Shown here: positions 12,731-21,213 of the stretch, in pieces | How positions within the stretch are numbered: the stretch's first letter is position 1 | How the letters are laid out: every line of letters begins with the position of its first letter | Made by a program: the position numbers and the translations under genes | Source of the DNA: a virus | Reading direction: 5' to 3' (one strand) | DNA: 35,596 nt | Virus record (IMG/VR): IMGVR_UViG_3300049595_001488 | Coordinates: 1 to 35,596 of that record | Notes under the pieces: model-generated | Databases searched by the model: none | Told to the model about the DNA's origin: nothing | What the model saw: the letters and a program-made list of their open reading frames with translations, nothing else

Positions 12731-12992
12731 TGTGGCCATGAGGCGCAATTTTGGCGGTGGTGGTGGGCGCAGTGCGCCGCCTCCGATGCCGAAGTTTGAA
12801 ATGCCGAAGCCTCCCGATCCGCCTCCTCCACCGCCTCCGGCACCAACGTTTATGAACGAGGGCGCGGCGGAGCAAAATGCGCAGCAGGGGATGGATGCTT
12901 ACCGTCGCCAAGGCTTTCGCAAGTCGCGGATGGCGGGCGATACGGGCGGCTACACTAACCCGGTGACGGGTGCCTCCAGTCTGCTGGGCTGA
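12702..12992 (+). CDS. Proline-rich small virion-region protein
   Basis: Up to 96 residues from ATG 12702, which overlaps the previous gene by 29 bases; ATG 12738 would avoid the overlap. A poly-Pro stretch (residues about 36-48) is followed by RRQGFRKSRMAGDTGG and the end ASSLLG. Short proteins with a Pro-rich start and a GFxxSxxAGDTGG-type end directly before the portal gene are recurrent in podo- and siphoviruses, function unknown. Confidence 0.7.
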   Translation: MRNYDNSKIDVAMRRNFGGGGGRSAPPPMPKFEMPKPPDPPPPPPPAPTFMNEGAAEQNAQQGMDAYRRQGFRKSRMAGDTGGYTNPVTGASSLLG

Positions 12993-13002
12993 TGGTCTGG
13001 TA

Positions 13003-13016
13003 GGTCTAGTCTAAAC
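13003..13016 (+). promoter_or_regulatory. Dispersed 14-bp motif, copy 6
   Basis: GGTCTAGTCTAAAC, one mismatch. It ends two bases before the portal start codon; no Shine-Dalgarno sequence is present there. Confidence 0.75.
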
Positions 13017-13018
13017 GC

Positions 13019-14704
13019 ATGAAGGATCAAACGGCTTTGGCGGATTGGGTCTTGTCGCGTCACGCGGAGTTGGTGGCGGAGCGGGCGACGTGGGAGACGG
13101 TCTGGCAGGAGTTGGGCGAGTATTTCTTGCCGCGCCGGGCGGAGATTACCAGCAAGCGGACGCAACCGGATACCAGCCGTTTTGATGTGCTCTTTGATTC
13201 GACGGCGATGCAGGCGGCGGCGACGCTGGCCAATGGGCAATTGGCGTATATCACGCCTGCCGATGCGCGGTGGTTTGCTTTTGAGCCTCCTCGCGGGGTG
13301 ACGCATGATAAGGCGAAGGCGTGGTATAGCCGTTGCACGGAGATTGCGCAGAAGTTGCTGGCCACCTCGAATTTTTACAGCGAGGTGCATGAGGTGTATT
13401 ACGATGATTCGGTGTTTGGGACGTATTGCCTGTTTGCTCGTCGCGGCAAGACGCATCCGGTGGTGTTCACGCGGTTTGAAATCGGGACGTTTGCCATTGC
13501 GGAGGATGATGAGGGGCAGGTGGATACGGTGTTCCGGGAGTTGGAGTTGACCGTGGAGCAGGCGGCGGGGGAGTTTGGCGAGGAGTATCTTTCTGAGAAA
13601 CTGCGGAAGGCGCTGGCGACGTATCGGGAGCAGGGCAAGGGTGGGACGGTAAAGCATAAGTTTATCCATGCCATTTACCCGCGGAACCCGAAGGATCGTC
13701 AAAAGGGCAAGGAGGATGGGCCGAATAAGCCGTGGGCCAGTATCTATGTGGAAGCGGCTAATAAGCATGTGTGCCGCGAGGGGGGCTATGATGAGAAGCC
13801 TTTTTTTGCCGGGCGGCATGACAAGCATACGGTGGGGCCGTATGGGGTATCTCCGGCGTGGCGGGCGCTGCCGGAGGCGCGGCAACTGAATTTCTTGTGC
13901 AAGCAACTCGATGCTTTGGCGGAGGTGAAGGCGTTTCCAAGGCTGGCGATCCCGGCGACGCATGAAGGGGAGATTGATTTGCGGGCGGGCGGGGTGACGT
14001 ATTTTGATCCGCAAAACCCGAACGCTTTTCCGAAGGAGTGGGCGACGGCGGGGGATTACAATATCGGGCTGGATCGGGAGAACCGGAAAACCGAAGCGAT
14101 CAACCGGGCCATGCACGTGGATATGTTCCGGATGTTTTCGGACATTCAGAAGCAGATGACGGCGACGGAGGTCGCGGAGCGGGCCAGTGAAAAGCTGGTG
14201 CAGTTTTCCCCGAGCTTTAGCCGGAAAACTACGGAGTTACTGACGCCGATGTTGCGGGCGGTGTTTGGCATTTTGATTCGGGACGGTAAGTTTCCCCAGC
14301 CTCCCGCGGAAGCGGCGGTGCAGGATGATATGGGTAATCTGGTGATCCCGGAGCCGGAGGTGACGTATGTTTCCCGTGTGGCGTTGGCCATCCGGGCGAT
14401 GCAAAATCTGGCGTTGTCGCGGTCGCTGGAACGCAATGCGATGATTGCGCAGTTCCGACCGGAGGTGCTGGATAATTATGATTTTGACGCGATTAGCCGG
14501 GATACGTCGCGCAATGACGGGTTGCCGGATAGCTGGATGAAGGACAAAGACCGGGTGGATGAGGAGCGGGCGCAACGGGCCGAAGCGCAAGCGCAAGCCG
14601 CGCAGCAGCAGCAGATGATGCAGATGGCGGAGGCCGCGGGCAAAGCGGGCAATGTGAAGCAGGATTCAATGCTGGGGATGCTGGTCAACCGGGAGATTGC
14701 ATGA
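13019..14704 (+). CDS. Portal (head-to-tail connector) protein
   Basis: 561 residues. Typical T7 gp8-like start: RHAELVAERATWETVW, then ELGEYFLPRRAE, FDSTAMQAAATLANG and FAFEPPRGV. The middle holds the strand-rich crown region and PYGVSPAWRALPEARQLN. The C-terminus is helical and Gln-rich (QAQAAQQQQMMQMAEAAG), as in portal barrels and tails. Twelve copies form the ring through which DNA enters and leaves the head and to which the tail binds. It directly follows the terminase genes and precedes scaffold and capsid. Confidence 0.93.
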   Translation: MKDQTALADWVLSRHAELVAERATWETVWQELGEYFLPRRAEITSKRTQPDTSRFDVLFDSTAMQAAATLANGQLAYITPADARWFAFEPPRGVTHDKAKAWYSRCTEIAQKLLATSNFYSEVHEVYYDDSVFGTYCLFARRGKTHPVVFTRFEIGTFAIAEDDEGQVDTVFRELELTVEQAAGEFGEEYLSEKLRKALATYREQGKGGTVKHKFIHAIYPRNPKDRQKGKEDGPNKPWASIYVEAANKHVCREGGYDEKPFFAGRHDKHTVGPYGVSPAWRALPEARQLNFLCKQLDALAEVKAFPRLAIPATHEGEIDLRAGGVTYFDPQNPNAFPKEWATAGDYNIGLDRENRKTEAINRAMHVDMFRMFSDIQKQMTATEVAERASEKLVQFSPSFSRKTTELLTPMLRAVFGILIRDGKFPQPPAEAAVQDDMGNLVIPEPEVTYVSRVALAIRAMQNLALSRSLERNAMIAQFRPEVLDNYDFDAISRDTSRNDGLPDSWMKDKDRVDEERAQRAEAQAQAAQQQQMMQMAEAAGKAGNVKQDSMLGMLVNREIA

Positions 14705-14988
14705 GCGATCCGGATTTAGAACGGGAGCGGGAGCGGCAGCGGGTGATCAATGCTTACCATCGGGTTTTTAACTCGGAGGATGGACGCAAGGTGCTGGCCA
14801 ATTTGCGGGCGTATTTCCGCGTGGATCGTCCGGCCTTTGAGCGGTCGCCGATGCAGCGGTATGACGCGCTGGCGGCGGCGCTGCGGGATGGGCAGCGCGA
14901 GGTGATGCTTTTTATCGAACACAAGTTGACGTTGCCGACCAAAGGCGATGCCGACGTGGAAAAACCCAAAACCCAAGTGACGCGCTGA
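14701..14988 (+). CDS. Bbp19-like structural protein
   Basis: 95 residues, ATGA overlap with the portal gene. Pattern YHRVFNSEDGRKVLANL, FERSPMQRYDALAAALRDGQRE and VMLFIEHKL is that of the Bbp19 family, first named from Bordetella phage BPP-1, where it lies among the head genes. It is thought to be a minor structural protein; the molecular role is unknown. Its presence links the head module with BPP-1-like podoviruses. Confidence 0.8.
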   Translation: MSDPDLERERERQRVINAYHRVFNSEDGRKVLANLRAYFRVDRPAFERSPMQRYDALAAALRDGQREVMLFIEHKLTLPTKGDADVEKPKTQVTR

Positions 14989-14999
14989 TTTTTTCGGCG

Positions 15000-15013
15000 G
15001 GTCTAGTCAAAAC
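15000..15013 (+). promoter_or_regulatory. Dispersed 14-bp motif, copy 7
   Basis: Exact GGTCTAGTCAAAAC, ending two bases before the scaffold start, in the same place and orientation as the portal copy. Confidence 0.8.
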
Positions 15014-15015
15014 CT

Positions 15016-15897
15016 ATGGATACAAATAACAATGCAGGCGGAGAAAGTAACGGCAGCAATGATCAAGGAGTGGCGCAAGCGGCGATGCCGGGAGCCGCAG
15101 CAGGCGAGAAAACCTTGCTGGCCACGGAAACCACGGGCACCACGGGCACCAAAGAGGGCGGAGAGGATGCGGGAGCACAAGGCGTAGAAAAGCCGGAGTG
15201 GTTGCCGGAGAAATTCTGGCGCAATGACGCGGCGGATGTGGAGTCGCTGGCGAAAAGTTATCAAGGGCTGGAGCAACTGCTGGGCAAAAAGGCCAAGGCG
15301 GTGGTGCCTCCGGATGAAAAATCCTCGCCGGAGGAATGGGCCACGTGGCGCAAGACGCTCGGGGTGCCGGACAAGCCGGAGGATTACAAGATCAAGCCGG
15401 AGCAGTTGCCGGAGGGTTTTTCGTGGGATGAGCAGTCGGCCAAGCGCGTGGCGGAGGTGGCGCATAAGCATAATATCCCGGCAGCGGCGTTGCAGGATTT
15501 GGTGAAGTTTGACTTGGAGCGGCAGCAGTTGATGCAGCAGGCCGCGATCAGCATGGCGCAGCAGGAACTTGAAACCGGGCGCGAGGAGTTGAAGCGGGTG
15601 TATGGGGATAAGATGGATGAGAAGATCACGCTGGCCAAGCGGGCGGCGCTGACGGTGGGGGCCAATCCTTTGAGCCGGGGCTTTGTTGACCCGGAGGTGG
15701 TGAAGGCGTTTGTCTCGCTGGCAGAGAAGCTTAGCGATGACAAGTTGGTGGCGGGCGACCAGACCACGGCCAGCAGCAGCCGGGCGCGGGCGCGGGATAT
15801 TATGACCAATAAGGCTAATCCGATGTATGCCCGGTATCAGGACGGTGATCCCGAAGTGGTGGATCAGGTGCGCCGGATGCTGACCAGCGCAAGCTGA
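15016..15897 (+). CDS. Capsid scaffold protein
   Basis: 293 residues, acidic N-terminal part of low complexity (NNNAGGESNGSNDQG), then PEWLPEKFWRND, SLAKSYQGLEQLLGKK, WRKTLGVPDKPEDY and long helices, ending KANPMYARYQDGD and VVDQVRRML. This combination is the T7 gp9-type scaffold pattern common to many podoviruses. It guides prohead assembly and leaves before maturation. The gene lies between portal and capsid, separated from capsid by two extra genes. Confidence 0.88.
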   Translation: MDTNNNAGGESNGSNDQGVAQAAMPGAAAGEKTLLATETTGTTGTKEGGEDAGAQGVEKPEWLPEKFWRNDAADVESLAKSYQGLEQLLGKKAKAVVPPDEKSSPEEWATWRKTLGVPDKPEDYKIKPEQLPEGFSWDEQSAKRVAEVAHKHNIPAAALQDLVKFDLERQQLMQQAAISMAQQELETGREELKRVYGDKMDEKITLAKRAALTVGANPLSRGFVDPEVVKAFVSLAEKLSDDKLVAGDQTTASSSRARARDIMTNKANPMYARYQDGDPEVVDQVRRMLTSAS

Positions 15898-16637
15898 TGG
15901 CCAATAAGACCAAAGGCTGGCAGAAGTATTTGGCAGTCTCATGCACGCATGGGGCGGAGGCCGACCCGCGGGCGTTGGACGCGATGCTGCGTTTGCGCGA
16001 GGCGTGGAAGCCGAACTTTGTGCTACACTTGGGCGACGCGATTGACTGCCGGGCGATGCGCTCGGGGGCGCGGCGTGATCCGGATGGCGGGGATTATTCG
16101 GCCAGCGTGGCTGATGATCTGATGCAGGGTTTGGCTTTCTTGCGGGAGTTGAAGCCTAATGTCTATCTCTTTGGCAACCATGAGGCGCGTTTGCAGCATT
16201 TGGTCAATTCGCCTAATGCGTTGCACGCGGCGGCGGCGCAAGGGGTGCTGGAGCGGATTGAGAAGGAAATGGGCAAGCTCAAGTGCCACGTGATCCCTTA
16301 CAAGGGGGTGCATCCCGATGGGATGTTTGCCTTGGGGGATACGTTTTTTACCCACGGGGCGCTCTATAATGTTTCCGCGGCGCGGGATTTGGCGGAGATG
16401 GTGGGCAAGTCGGTGGTGATGGGCCATACCCACCGCGTCGCTATGGAAAGTGCGCGGATTCATGCGCGGGCGATTGGTTGGACGATTGGCTGCGGGATTC
16501 GCTTGGATGTCGATTACAGTATTGGCCGTAGGCAAACGCTGGGGTGGAGGCACGCGGCAGCTTATGGGCATTTCAACGGGACGCATTGCACGGTGAACGT
16601 GGCGGTGTTTGATCCGCATTACCGGATTCCATTATGA
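15897..16637 (+). CDS. Calcineurin-like metallophosphoesterase, altered motif I
   Basis: 246 residues, start overlapping the scaffold stop (TGATG). The family motifs are in order: motif I as SCTHG, with Cys16 where the usual DxH has Asp and with His18 kept; GDAID with Asp47 and Asp50; GNHE (Asn94, His95); THG with His153; GHTH with His177 and His179. The two-metal site would lose one ligand at Cys16, though Cys can bind metals such as Zn or Fe. The substrate cannot be told. A phosphoesterase between scaffold and capsid is not part of the standard head set, so a role in countering host signals or in DNA end processing is open. Confidence 0.85.
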   Translation: MANKTKGWQKYLAVSCTHGAEADPRALDAMLRLREAWKPNFVLHLGDAIDCRAMRSGARRDPDGGDYSASVADDLMQGLAFLRELKPNVYLFGNHEARLQHLVNSPNALHAAAAQGVLERIEKEMGKLKCHVIPYKGVHPDGMFALGDTFFTHGALYNVSAARDLAEMVGKSVVMGHTHRVAMESARIHARAIGWTIGCGIRLDVDYSIGRRQTLGWRHAAAYGHFNGTHCTVNVAVFDPHYRIPL

Positions 16638-16933
16638 AAAATAAAGCAGATGCAGACTTGGCGCGGTGGTGTGAGGTGCTGGCGGAGGATAAGCCCGTGG
16701 ATCAAGTGCCGGAGGGATGGAAGACGGTCAAGCAGTTGGCCGAAGATTTGGGGAAATCGGTGACGGCAACGAAAATTTTGGTCGCCTTGGCGTTGAAACG
16801 CGGGGCGGTGGAGAGCCGACGCTATCGGGTGCGGTCGGCGCAAAAGGTGTATCCGGTGACGCATTACAAGCTGGTCAACGAGGCTGTAAAAAAGTCGAAA
16901 AAAGTTTTGACTAGACCCAAAAAGCAGCGATAA
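16634..16933 (+). CDS. Small helix-turn-helix-like protein
   Basis: 99 residues. The stretch WKTVKQLAEDLGKSVTATK then LVALALKRGAVESRRYRV fits a helix-turn-helix or winged-helix fold, with a basic tail (KKSKK, RPKKQR). It may bind DNA; its place just before the capsid transcription unit would suit a regulator of that unit. It overlaps the phosphoesterase by ATGA. The 14-bp motif and the candidate capsid promoter lie in its last codons. Confidence 0.65.
   Translation: MKNKADADLARWCEVLAEDKPVDQVPEGWKTVKQLAEDLGKSVTATKILVALALKRGAVESRRYRVRSAQKVYPVTHYKLVNEAVKKSKKVLTRPKKQR
16904..16917 (-). promoter_or_regulatory. Dispersed 14-bp motif, copy 8 (reverse)
   Basis: GTTTTGACTAGACC on the plus strand, exact. 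Its TTGACT forms the -35 of a plausible rightward promoter, so here the motif could act as an operator. Confidence 0.75.
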
Positions 16934-16934
16934 A
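16907..16934 (+). promoter_or_regulatory. Candidate sigma70 promoter for the capsid gene
   Basis: TTGACT (16907-16912, five of six consensus bases), a 16-base spacer, and GATAAA (16929-16934, four of six). Transcription would start near 16941, about 160 bases before the capsid start. The -35 lies within motif copy 8. Confidence 0.5.
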
Positions 16935-17073
16935 GCGGGGATAGTTAGGCAGACAACTCCTGTAAGTGAGCCTGTCCTACGGCACCCACAAGGCCGACGA
17001 CCCGCACGGCGCGGATAATCGGTAAGCCGAGGGACAAGAGAAAACCACAACCGATTGGGCAGCGCGGAGGCGC

Positions 17074-17087
17074 GGTCTAGTCAAAAC
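17074..17087 (+). promoter_or_regulatory. Dispersed 14-bp motif, copy 9
   Basis: Exact GGTCTAGTCAAAAC, 17 bases before the capsid start and just before its ribosome site. Confidence 0.8.
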
Positions 17088-17090
17088 CAC

Positions 17091-17097
17091 AAGGAGA
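17091..17097 (+). promoter_or_regulatory. Strong ribosome site of the capsid gene
   Basis: AAGGAGA, seven bases before ATG 17105, in an A-rich context. It is a much better Shine-Dalgarno sequence than at portal or scaffold, as expected for the most abundant virion protein. Confidence 0.8.
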
Positions 17098-17104
17098 TAA
17101 AATT

Positions 17105-18013
17105 ATGTCTGCTACTACTCAAATTCCGCAGTTTTTCACAACTGAGTTTTCCGCAAATTGGGAACACTTGGTTCAGCAAAAGCTGAGCAAACTCCGCGAC
17201 TTCGTGATGATTGATCGAGTCAAGGGGAAAGAAAAAAGTTACAATCAACTGGCCGCTATCGAGATGACGCAAATCACCTCGCGGGCCGCCACCACTAATG
17301 TCACGGACACGGCGATGGCAAAACGCTGGATTCGTCCGTTGCAGTATGAGAAGGCCGACCTTCTGGATGAATGGGATGCCGAGCTTTTGGGCGAGGTGTC
17401 GCTGCCGCAGAGTGAGTTGATCCAAGCGCATGCCGCGGCTTATGGCCGGGCTTGCGATAAGATCGTGCTTTCGGCGGCAACGGGCACCGCGTTCACGGGT
17501 GCCACGGGCACCACTTCCACGGTGTTGCCCAATGGCCAGAAGATCGGCGCGACGTTTGTCGAGTCGGGTTCTCCCGCAACCAGCGGTTTGACTATTGCCA
17601 AGCTGCGCCAAGCGAAATTCATCCTCGATGATAACAATGTCGATGAGGACGATCAGCGTATCATTGCCCTGAGTGCCAAGCAGTTGCAGGACTTGCTGCG
17701 CACCACCGAAGCGACCAGCGCCGATTACAACACGGTGAAGGCACTGGTGGCCGGGCAGATTGATACCTTCCTTGGCTTCCGCTTCCGTCTGGTGGACAAA
17801 TCGTTCTTCGCCTACGACGGCGCAACGGGCATCCGAACCATCGTGGCTTATGCCAAGAGTGGTCTGCGCATGACCGACAGCGGGCGTAGCGTGCATGTCG
17901 ATGTGCGACCTGACCGCAGCCATTCGCTGCAAATCCGCACGGTGGCATCTATCGGTGCTGCCCGTATGGAGGAGGCGAAGGTTGTCGCTATCGACTGCGA
18001 CGAAATTATCTAA
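17105..18013 (+). CDS. Major capsid protein
   Basis: 302 residues. The order after scaffold, the length and the strong ribosome site fit. Patterns such as FTTEFSANWEHLVQQK, FVMIDRVKGKEK, RWIRPLQYEKADLLDEWD, AYGRACDKIVLSAATG and FLGFRFRLVDKSFF are those of podovirus HK97-fold capsid proteins (the BPP-1 or P22-unrelated small capsid group). It forms the icosahedral shell. Codon use is visibly different from neighbours: many C-ending codons (ATC, GCC, ACC) instead of G-ending ones, typical of a highly expressed gene. It has its own promoter candidate and terminator. Confidence 0.9.
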   Translation: MSATTQIPQFFTTEFSANWEHLVQQKLSKLRDFVMIDRVKGKEKSYNQLAAIEMTQITSRAATTNVTDTAMAKRWIRPLQYEKADLLDEWDAELLGEVSLPQSELIQAHAAAYGRACDKIVLSAATGTAFTGATGTTSTVLPNGQKIGATFVESGSPATSGLTIAKLRQAKFILDDNNVDEDDQRIIALSAKQLQDLLRTTEATSADYNTVKALVAGQIDTFLGFRFRLVDKSFFAYDGATGIRTIVAYAKSGLRMTDSGRSVHVDVRPDRSHSLQIRTVASIGAARMEEAKVVAIDCDEII

Positions 18014-18031
18014 CTTACCACCCCACCGCGC

Positions 18032-18066
18032 TGGCAGGCCGCGGATAAGTAGCCTGCCAATTTTTT
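18032..18066 (+). terminator. Rho-independent terminator after the capsid gene
   Basis: TGGCAGGC (18032-18039), loop of 12, GCCTGCCA (18052-18059), then A and six T. A perfect eight-base GC-rich stem with a U tract. It is the only strong terminator I can find in the window. Confidence 0.92.
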
Positions 18067-18072
18067 AATCTT

Positions 18073-18669
18073 ATGGCGGACTCCACTTCTATCTGCAATA
18101 GCGCGTTGGCCAAGCTGGGCAGTGGCATGATTATGTCGCTGACGGATGATTCCAAGCAGGCGCAATTTTGCAGCCGCTTTTACGATGAGACGCGGGATGA
18201 GGTGTTGTCTTCGCATCGGTGGAATTTTGCCATGCGGCGGGCGACGTTAAGCCGTTTGGCGGATGCGCCGGAGTTTGAATGGGCCTTTGCGTATCAGTTG
18301 CCCACGGATTGCTTGCGGGTGGTGCAGTTGAACGGGGCAGAGCCAAGTGAGCGCGAGGGGGAGTTTGCCGTGGAGCGCAATATGCTGATGACGGATGCCG
18401 ATGTGGCTCAGGTGCGGTATATCGCCCGGATCACCGATGGCAGTTTGTATCCGCCGCTGTTTGTGGAGGCTTTGGCAACCAAGCTTGCCAGCAAGTTGGC
18501 GGGGCCGATTACCGGGAGCCGACAGTTGCCCGCGGAGTTGTTGCGGGAATATGAGGTGATCACGGGGCCGAAGGCGCGGATGGCCGATGTGTTTGAGGAG
18601 CAAAGGCGGCGTAAGCAGCCGTGGGTGTTTAGTGATCTGGTGCGGGCGCGGTATGCCCGCGGGATGTAG
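18073..18669 (+). CDS. Tail tubular protein A (adaptor, gp11-like)
   Basis: 198 residues. The start SICNSALAKLG, then FYDETRDEVLSSHRWNFA and LPTDCLRVV, and the middle FVEALATKLASKLA are the hallmark of the T7 gp11 adaptor family. Twelve copies sit under the portal and connect it with the nozzle. The ATG comes only seven bases after the terminator, with no good Shine-Dalgarno, so these tail genes rely on read-through or an unseen promoter. Confidence 0.93.
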   Translation: MADSTSICNSALAKLGSGMIMSLTDDSKQAQFCSRFYDETRDEVLSSHRWNFAMRRATLSRLADAPEFEWAFAYQLPTDCLRVVQLNGAEPSEREGEFAVERNMLMTDADVAQVRYIARITDGSLYPPLFVEALATKLASKLAGPITGSRQLPAELLREYEVITGPKARMADVFEEQRRRKQPWVFSDLVRARYARGM

Positions 18670-18674
18670 CGTTT

Positions 18675-21200
18675 ATGGCGAATATCCTCGTCACGTCTCT
18701 TAACGCCGGGGAGTTGAGTCCCTACATGGATGCCCGTGTGGATGTGGAGAAGTATGCCAGCGGTTGCCGCAGACTGGAGAATATGCAGGTGTTGCCTTAT
18801 GGCGGGGTGTTTCGCCGGGGCGGGACGGAGTATCTGGGCACGGCCAAGCTGGGTAATCGGCGGTGTCGTTTGATCGGGTTTAACTATTCGACCACGACGC
18901 GCTTTGTGCTGGAGGTGGGGCATCAGTATATCCGCTTTTGGAGTAACGGGGTGCAGGTGATGGCCGGGGGCGTGCCGCTGGAGGTGGCCACGCCGTATCT
19001 GGAGGAGCATTTGCGGGAACTGCAATATGTGCAGATTAACGATATTTTATACATTGCGCACGCCAATTACCCGGTGGGCAAGCTTTCGCGCTTGGCGGAT
19101 AATAACTGGACGCATGCGGCGATGAGTTGGCTTTACCCGCCACTGGTGGAGCTTGCGCCGGAGTTTCAAGAATTGCGCTTGAGCAATACGCAGCTAGGCA
19201 GCGGGCGGACTTTGCAAAGCAAATCGGCGTTTTTTAGCACGGCGGATGTGGGCACGGTGTTTGCGCTCAAGTTTCGCAAGGATGCGGCCAATTTGTTTAT
19301 CGAGCAGGCGGTGAACGCGAGTGGGTGGAGCGCGGGCTTGGTGCCGATGTCGGCGGGCGAGGCGTGGGATTTCCAGACTACCGGAACATGGAATGCCACG
19401 GTGGGCATTTACCGGACGGTGCCGGAGGAGACGGCCAAGGGGCTAATCACGATGGCGGTGACGCGCAGCGGGACGGTGGCCACGGTGACGCATACGGCGC
19501 ATGGATACGCGACGGGCGAGGAATTGCAGTTTAACGGGGTGGCACCTTTTACGGTGAACAGTGCCGCCATTACGGTGGTCAATGCCAATACTTACACTTA
19601 TGCGGTGGCCAATAGTGGGGCGACTAGCGGGAACGTGAACGTGGTGAACCTGACGAAAATGGAGTTGGTGCGCCAGTATGATAGCAATGGCGACCGCAAC
19701 ATTGTGGCTACGGGGACGGCGGCGGAGCTTGGGTATTACAAGGTGCGGGTGACTAATTATGTGAGTAACACCAATGCGCGGGCGGTGTTGGAAAGCCGGG
19801 GGATTTTTGAGGAAGGGCTATTCCGCGTGGATACGTTTAATAGCTCGTCGCAAGTGACGGGCACGGTGATCAAGCCGTGCGGACTGGCGACCGGGGCGCG
19901 GTGGAGTGCCACGGCCAAGCAAGATGCGTTTAATGGCAAGTATGGGTATCCGCGCACGGTGGCGGTGCATGAGCAACGGCTATGTTTTTCCGGAACGACG
20001 ATGAAACCGCAGTCGGTTTGGTGCAGCCAGACCGATGATTTTGAGAATTTTGAACTTGGCACGTCGGACGCGGCAGGGATGCAGTTTGATATTGCCGCCA
20101 GCGAGGGCAACCGGATCAGTTGGATGTTTAGCCAAAAGCGGTTGATGATCGGGACGGCGGGCGATGAGTGGACAATCGGCGGGGCCGACAGCGGGCCGAT
20201 GACGGCCAGCAATGTGCAGGTGCAGCGGCAGGCGAGCTTTGGCAGCAAGTATATGCGGGCGGTGCTGCTCAATGACATTTTGCTCTTTGTGCAGCGGCGC
20301 GGGCGCAAGGTGCGGGAGTTGGTCTATAACTTCGACCGGGACGGGTGGGTGGCTCCGGATTTGACCGTGCTTTCGGAGCATATTTCTGACTCGGGGCTGG
20401 AGGAGATGAGTTTTCAGCAGCAGCCGGATGCGGTGCTTTGGGCGGTGCGCAACGATGGCATCTTAATCGGGATGGCGTATGAGCGGGATCAGAACGTGGT
20501 GGCGTGGCATCAGCACAATACGGACGGGGATTTTGAAAGCGTGGCCACGATCTACGGGCTGGATAACGCGGATGATGAGGTGTGGCTGTGTGTGAAGCGG
20601 ACGATCAACGGGCAGGTGGTGCGCTATATCGAGCGTTTCCACCCGCAAGTGCGGACGGCGTTTTTCGAGGAGGATAAGCCGAATTGGTGGTATCTGGATT
20701 GTGCCAAGCGGTATAGCGGGGCGGCAACCACCACGATCACGGGGCTGGGGCATCTGGAGGGCAAGACGGTCGATGTGCTGGCCGATGGTGCGGTGGCGGT
20801 GGCGCGGGTGGTGTCGGGTGGGCAAATCACGCTGGAAAAGCCAGCCAGCACGGTGCTGGTGGGATTGCCGTATGTCTCGCTGGTGCAGCCGATGAAGTTT
20901 GACTTTCAACTGCAAGACGGGCCGACACGGGGGCGTAATAAGCGGATCAACCGGGTGAATGTGAGCCTCTACAAGTCGTTGGGCGGGCAGGTGAGCACGG
21001 ATGATCAGGAATGGCTGTGGCTTTACCCGCGGGACTGGAATGATGCAATGGATGATTCGCCACGGGTTTTCAGCGGGGAAAAGGAAGTGGTGGTGGGGGG
21101 AGACTATTCGACCAATGCGGATTTAAGCCTGCGGCAGACGTTGCCCTATCCCTTCACGATCCGGGCGCTGGTGGTGAAGTTGGATGCCTACGGGGATTGA
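18675..21200 (+). CDS. Tail tubular protein B (nozzle, gp12-like)
   Basis: 841 residues. Opening SLNAGELSPYMDARVDVEKY, then CRRLENMQVLPYGGVFRRGGTEYLG, is the typical start of nozzle proteins of T7- and BPP-1-like podoviruses. Further on: RFVLEVGHQYIRFW, TVAVHEQRLCFSGT and RKVRELVYNFDRDGW, the beta-propeller style strands of the nozzle. An inserted part at about residues 250-350 looks like an Ig-like or Thr/Val-rich beta domain (VTHTAHGYATGEELQF, NANTYTYAVAN). It is the tail tip tube through which DNA leaves. Confidence 0.92.
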   Translation: MANILVTSLNAGELSPYMDARVDVEKYASGCRRLENMQVLPYGGVFRRGGTEYLGTAKLGNRRCRLIGFNYSTTTRFVLEVGHQYIRFWSNGVQVMAGGVPLEVATPYLEEHLRELQYVQINDILYIAHANYPVGKLSRLADNNWTHAAMSWLYPPLVELAPEFQELRLSNTQLGSGRTLQSKSAFFSTADVGTVFALKFRKDAANLFIEQAVNASGWSAGLVPMSAGEAWDFQTTGTWNATVGIYRTVPEETAKGLITMAVTRSGTVATVTHTAHGYATGEELQFNGVAPFTVNSAAITVVNANTYTYAVANSGATSGNVNVVNLTKMELVRQYDSNGDRNIVATGTAAELGYYKVRVTNYVSNTNARAVLESRGIFEEGLFRVDTFNSSSQVTGTVIKPCGLATGARWSATAKQDAFNGKYGYPRTVAVHEQRLCFSGTTMKPQSVWCSQTDDFENFELGTSDAAGMQFDIAASEGNRISWMFSQKRLMIGTAGDEWTIGGADSGPMTASNVQVQRQASFGSKYMRAVLLNDILLFVQRRGRKVRELVYNFDRDGWVAPDLTVLSEHISDSGLEEMSFQQQPDAVLWAVRNDGILIGMAYERDQNVVAWHQHNTDGDFESVATIYGLDNADDEVWLCVKRTINGQVVRYIERFHPQVRTAFFEEDKPNWWYLDCAKRYSGAATTTITGLGHLEGKTVDVLADGAVAVARVVSGGQITLEKPASTVLVGLPYVSLVQPMKFDFQLQDGPTRGRNKRINRVNVSLYKSLGGQVSTDDQEWLWLYPRDWNDAMDDSPRVFSGEKEVVVGGDYSTNADLSLRQTLPYPFTIRALVVKLDAYGD

Positions 21201-21213
21201 CCAATGCCCTACT

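Larger units (their letters stand above)
16941..17104 (+). ncRNA. Possible structured leader of the capsid message
   Basis: The 171-base gap before the capsid gene has no frame of note but several short stems: TCGG (17019-17022) with CCGA (17027-17030) around TAAG; CCGC (17002-17005) with GCGG (17011-17014); and a longer-range TGTCC (16973-16977) with GGACA (17032-17036) that would enclose both. The composition is balanced, unlike the G-rich coding strand. It could be a stability or translation element, or an unrecognised RNA family. No named Rfam class is recognised. Confidence 0.4.

Noticed and set aside
12950-14116. Long open frame on the minus strand under the portal gene (388 codons)
   Set aside because: The plus strand is G-rich and rarely has TTA, CTA or TCA in phase, so antisense frames stay open by chance. 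The product is full of Arg, His, Pro and Leu with no known pattern. The same holds for 4507-5595 and 30665-32239 on the minus strand.
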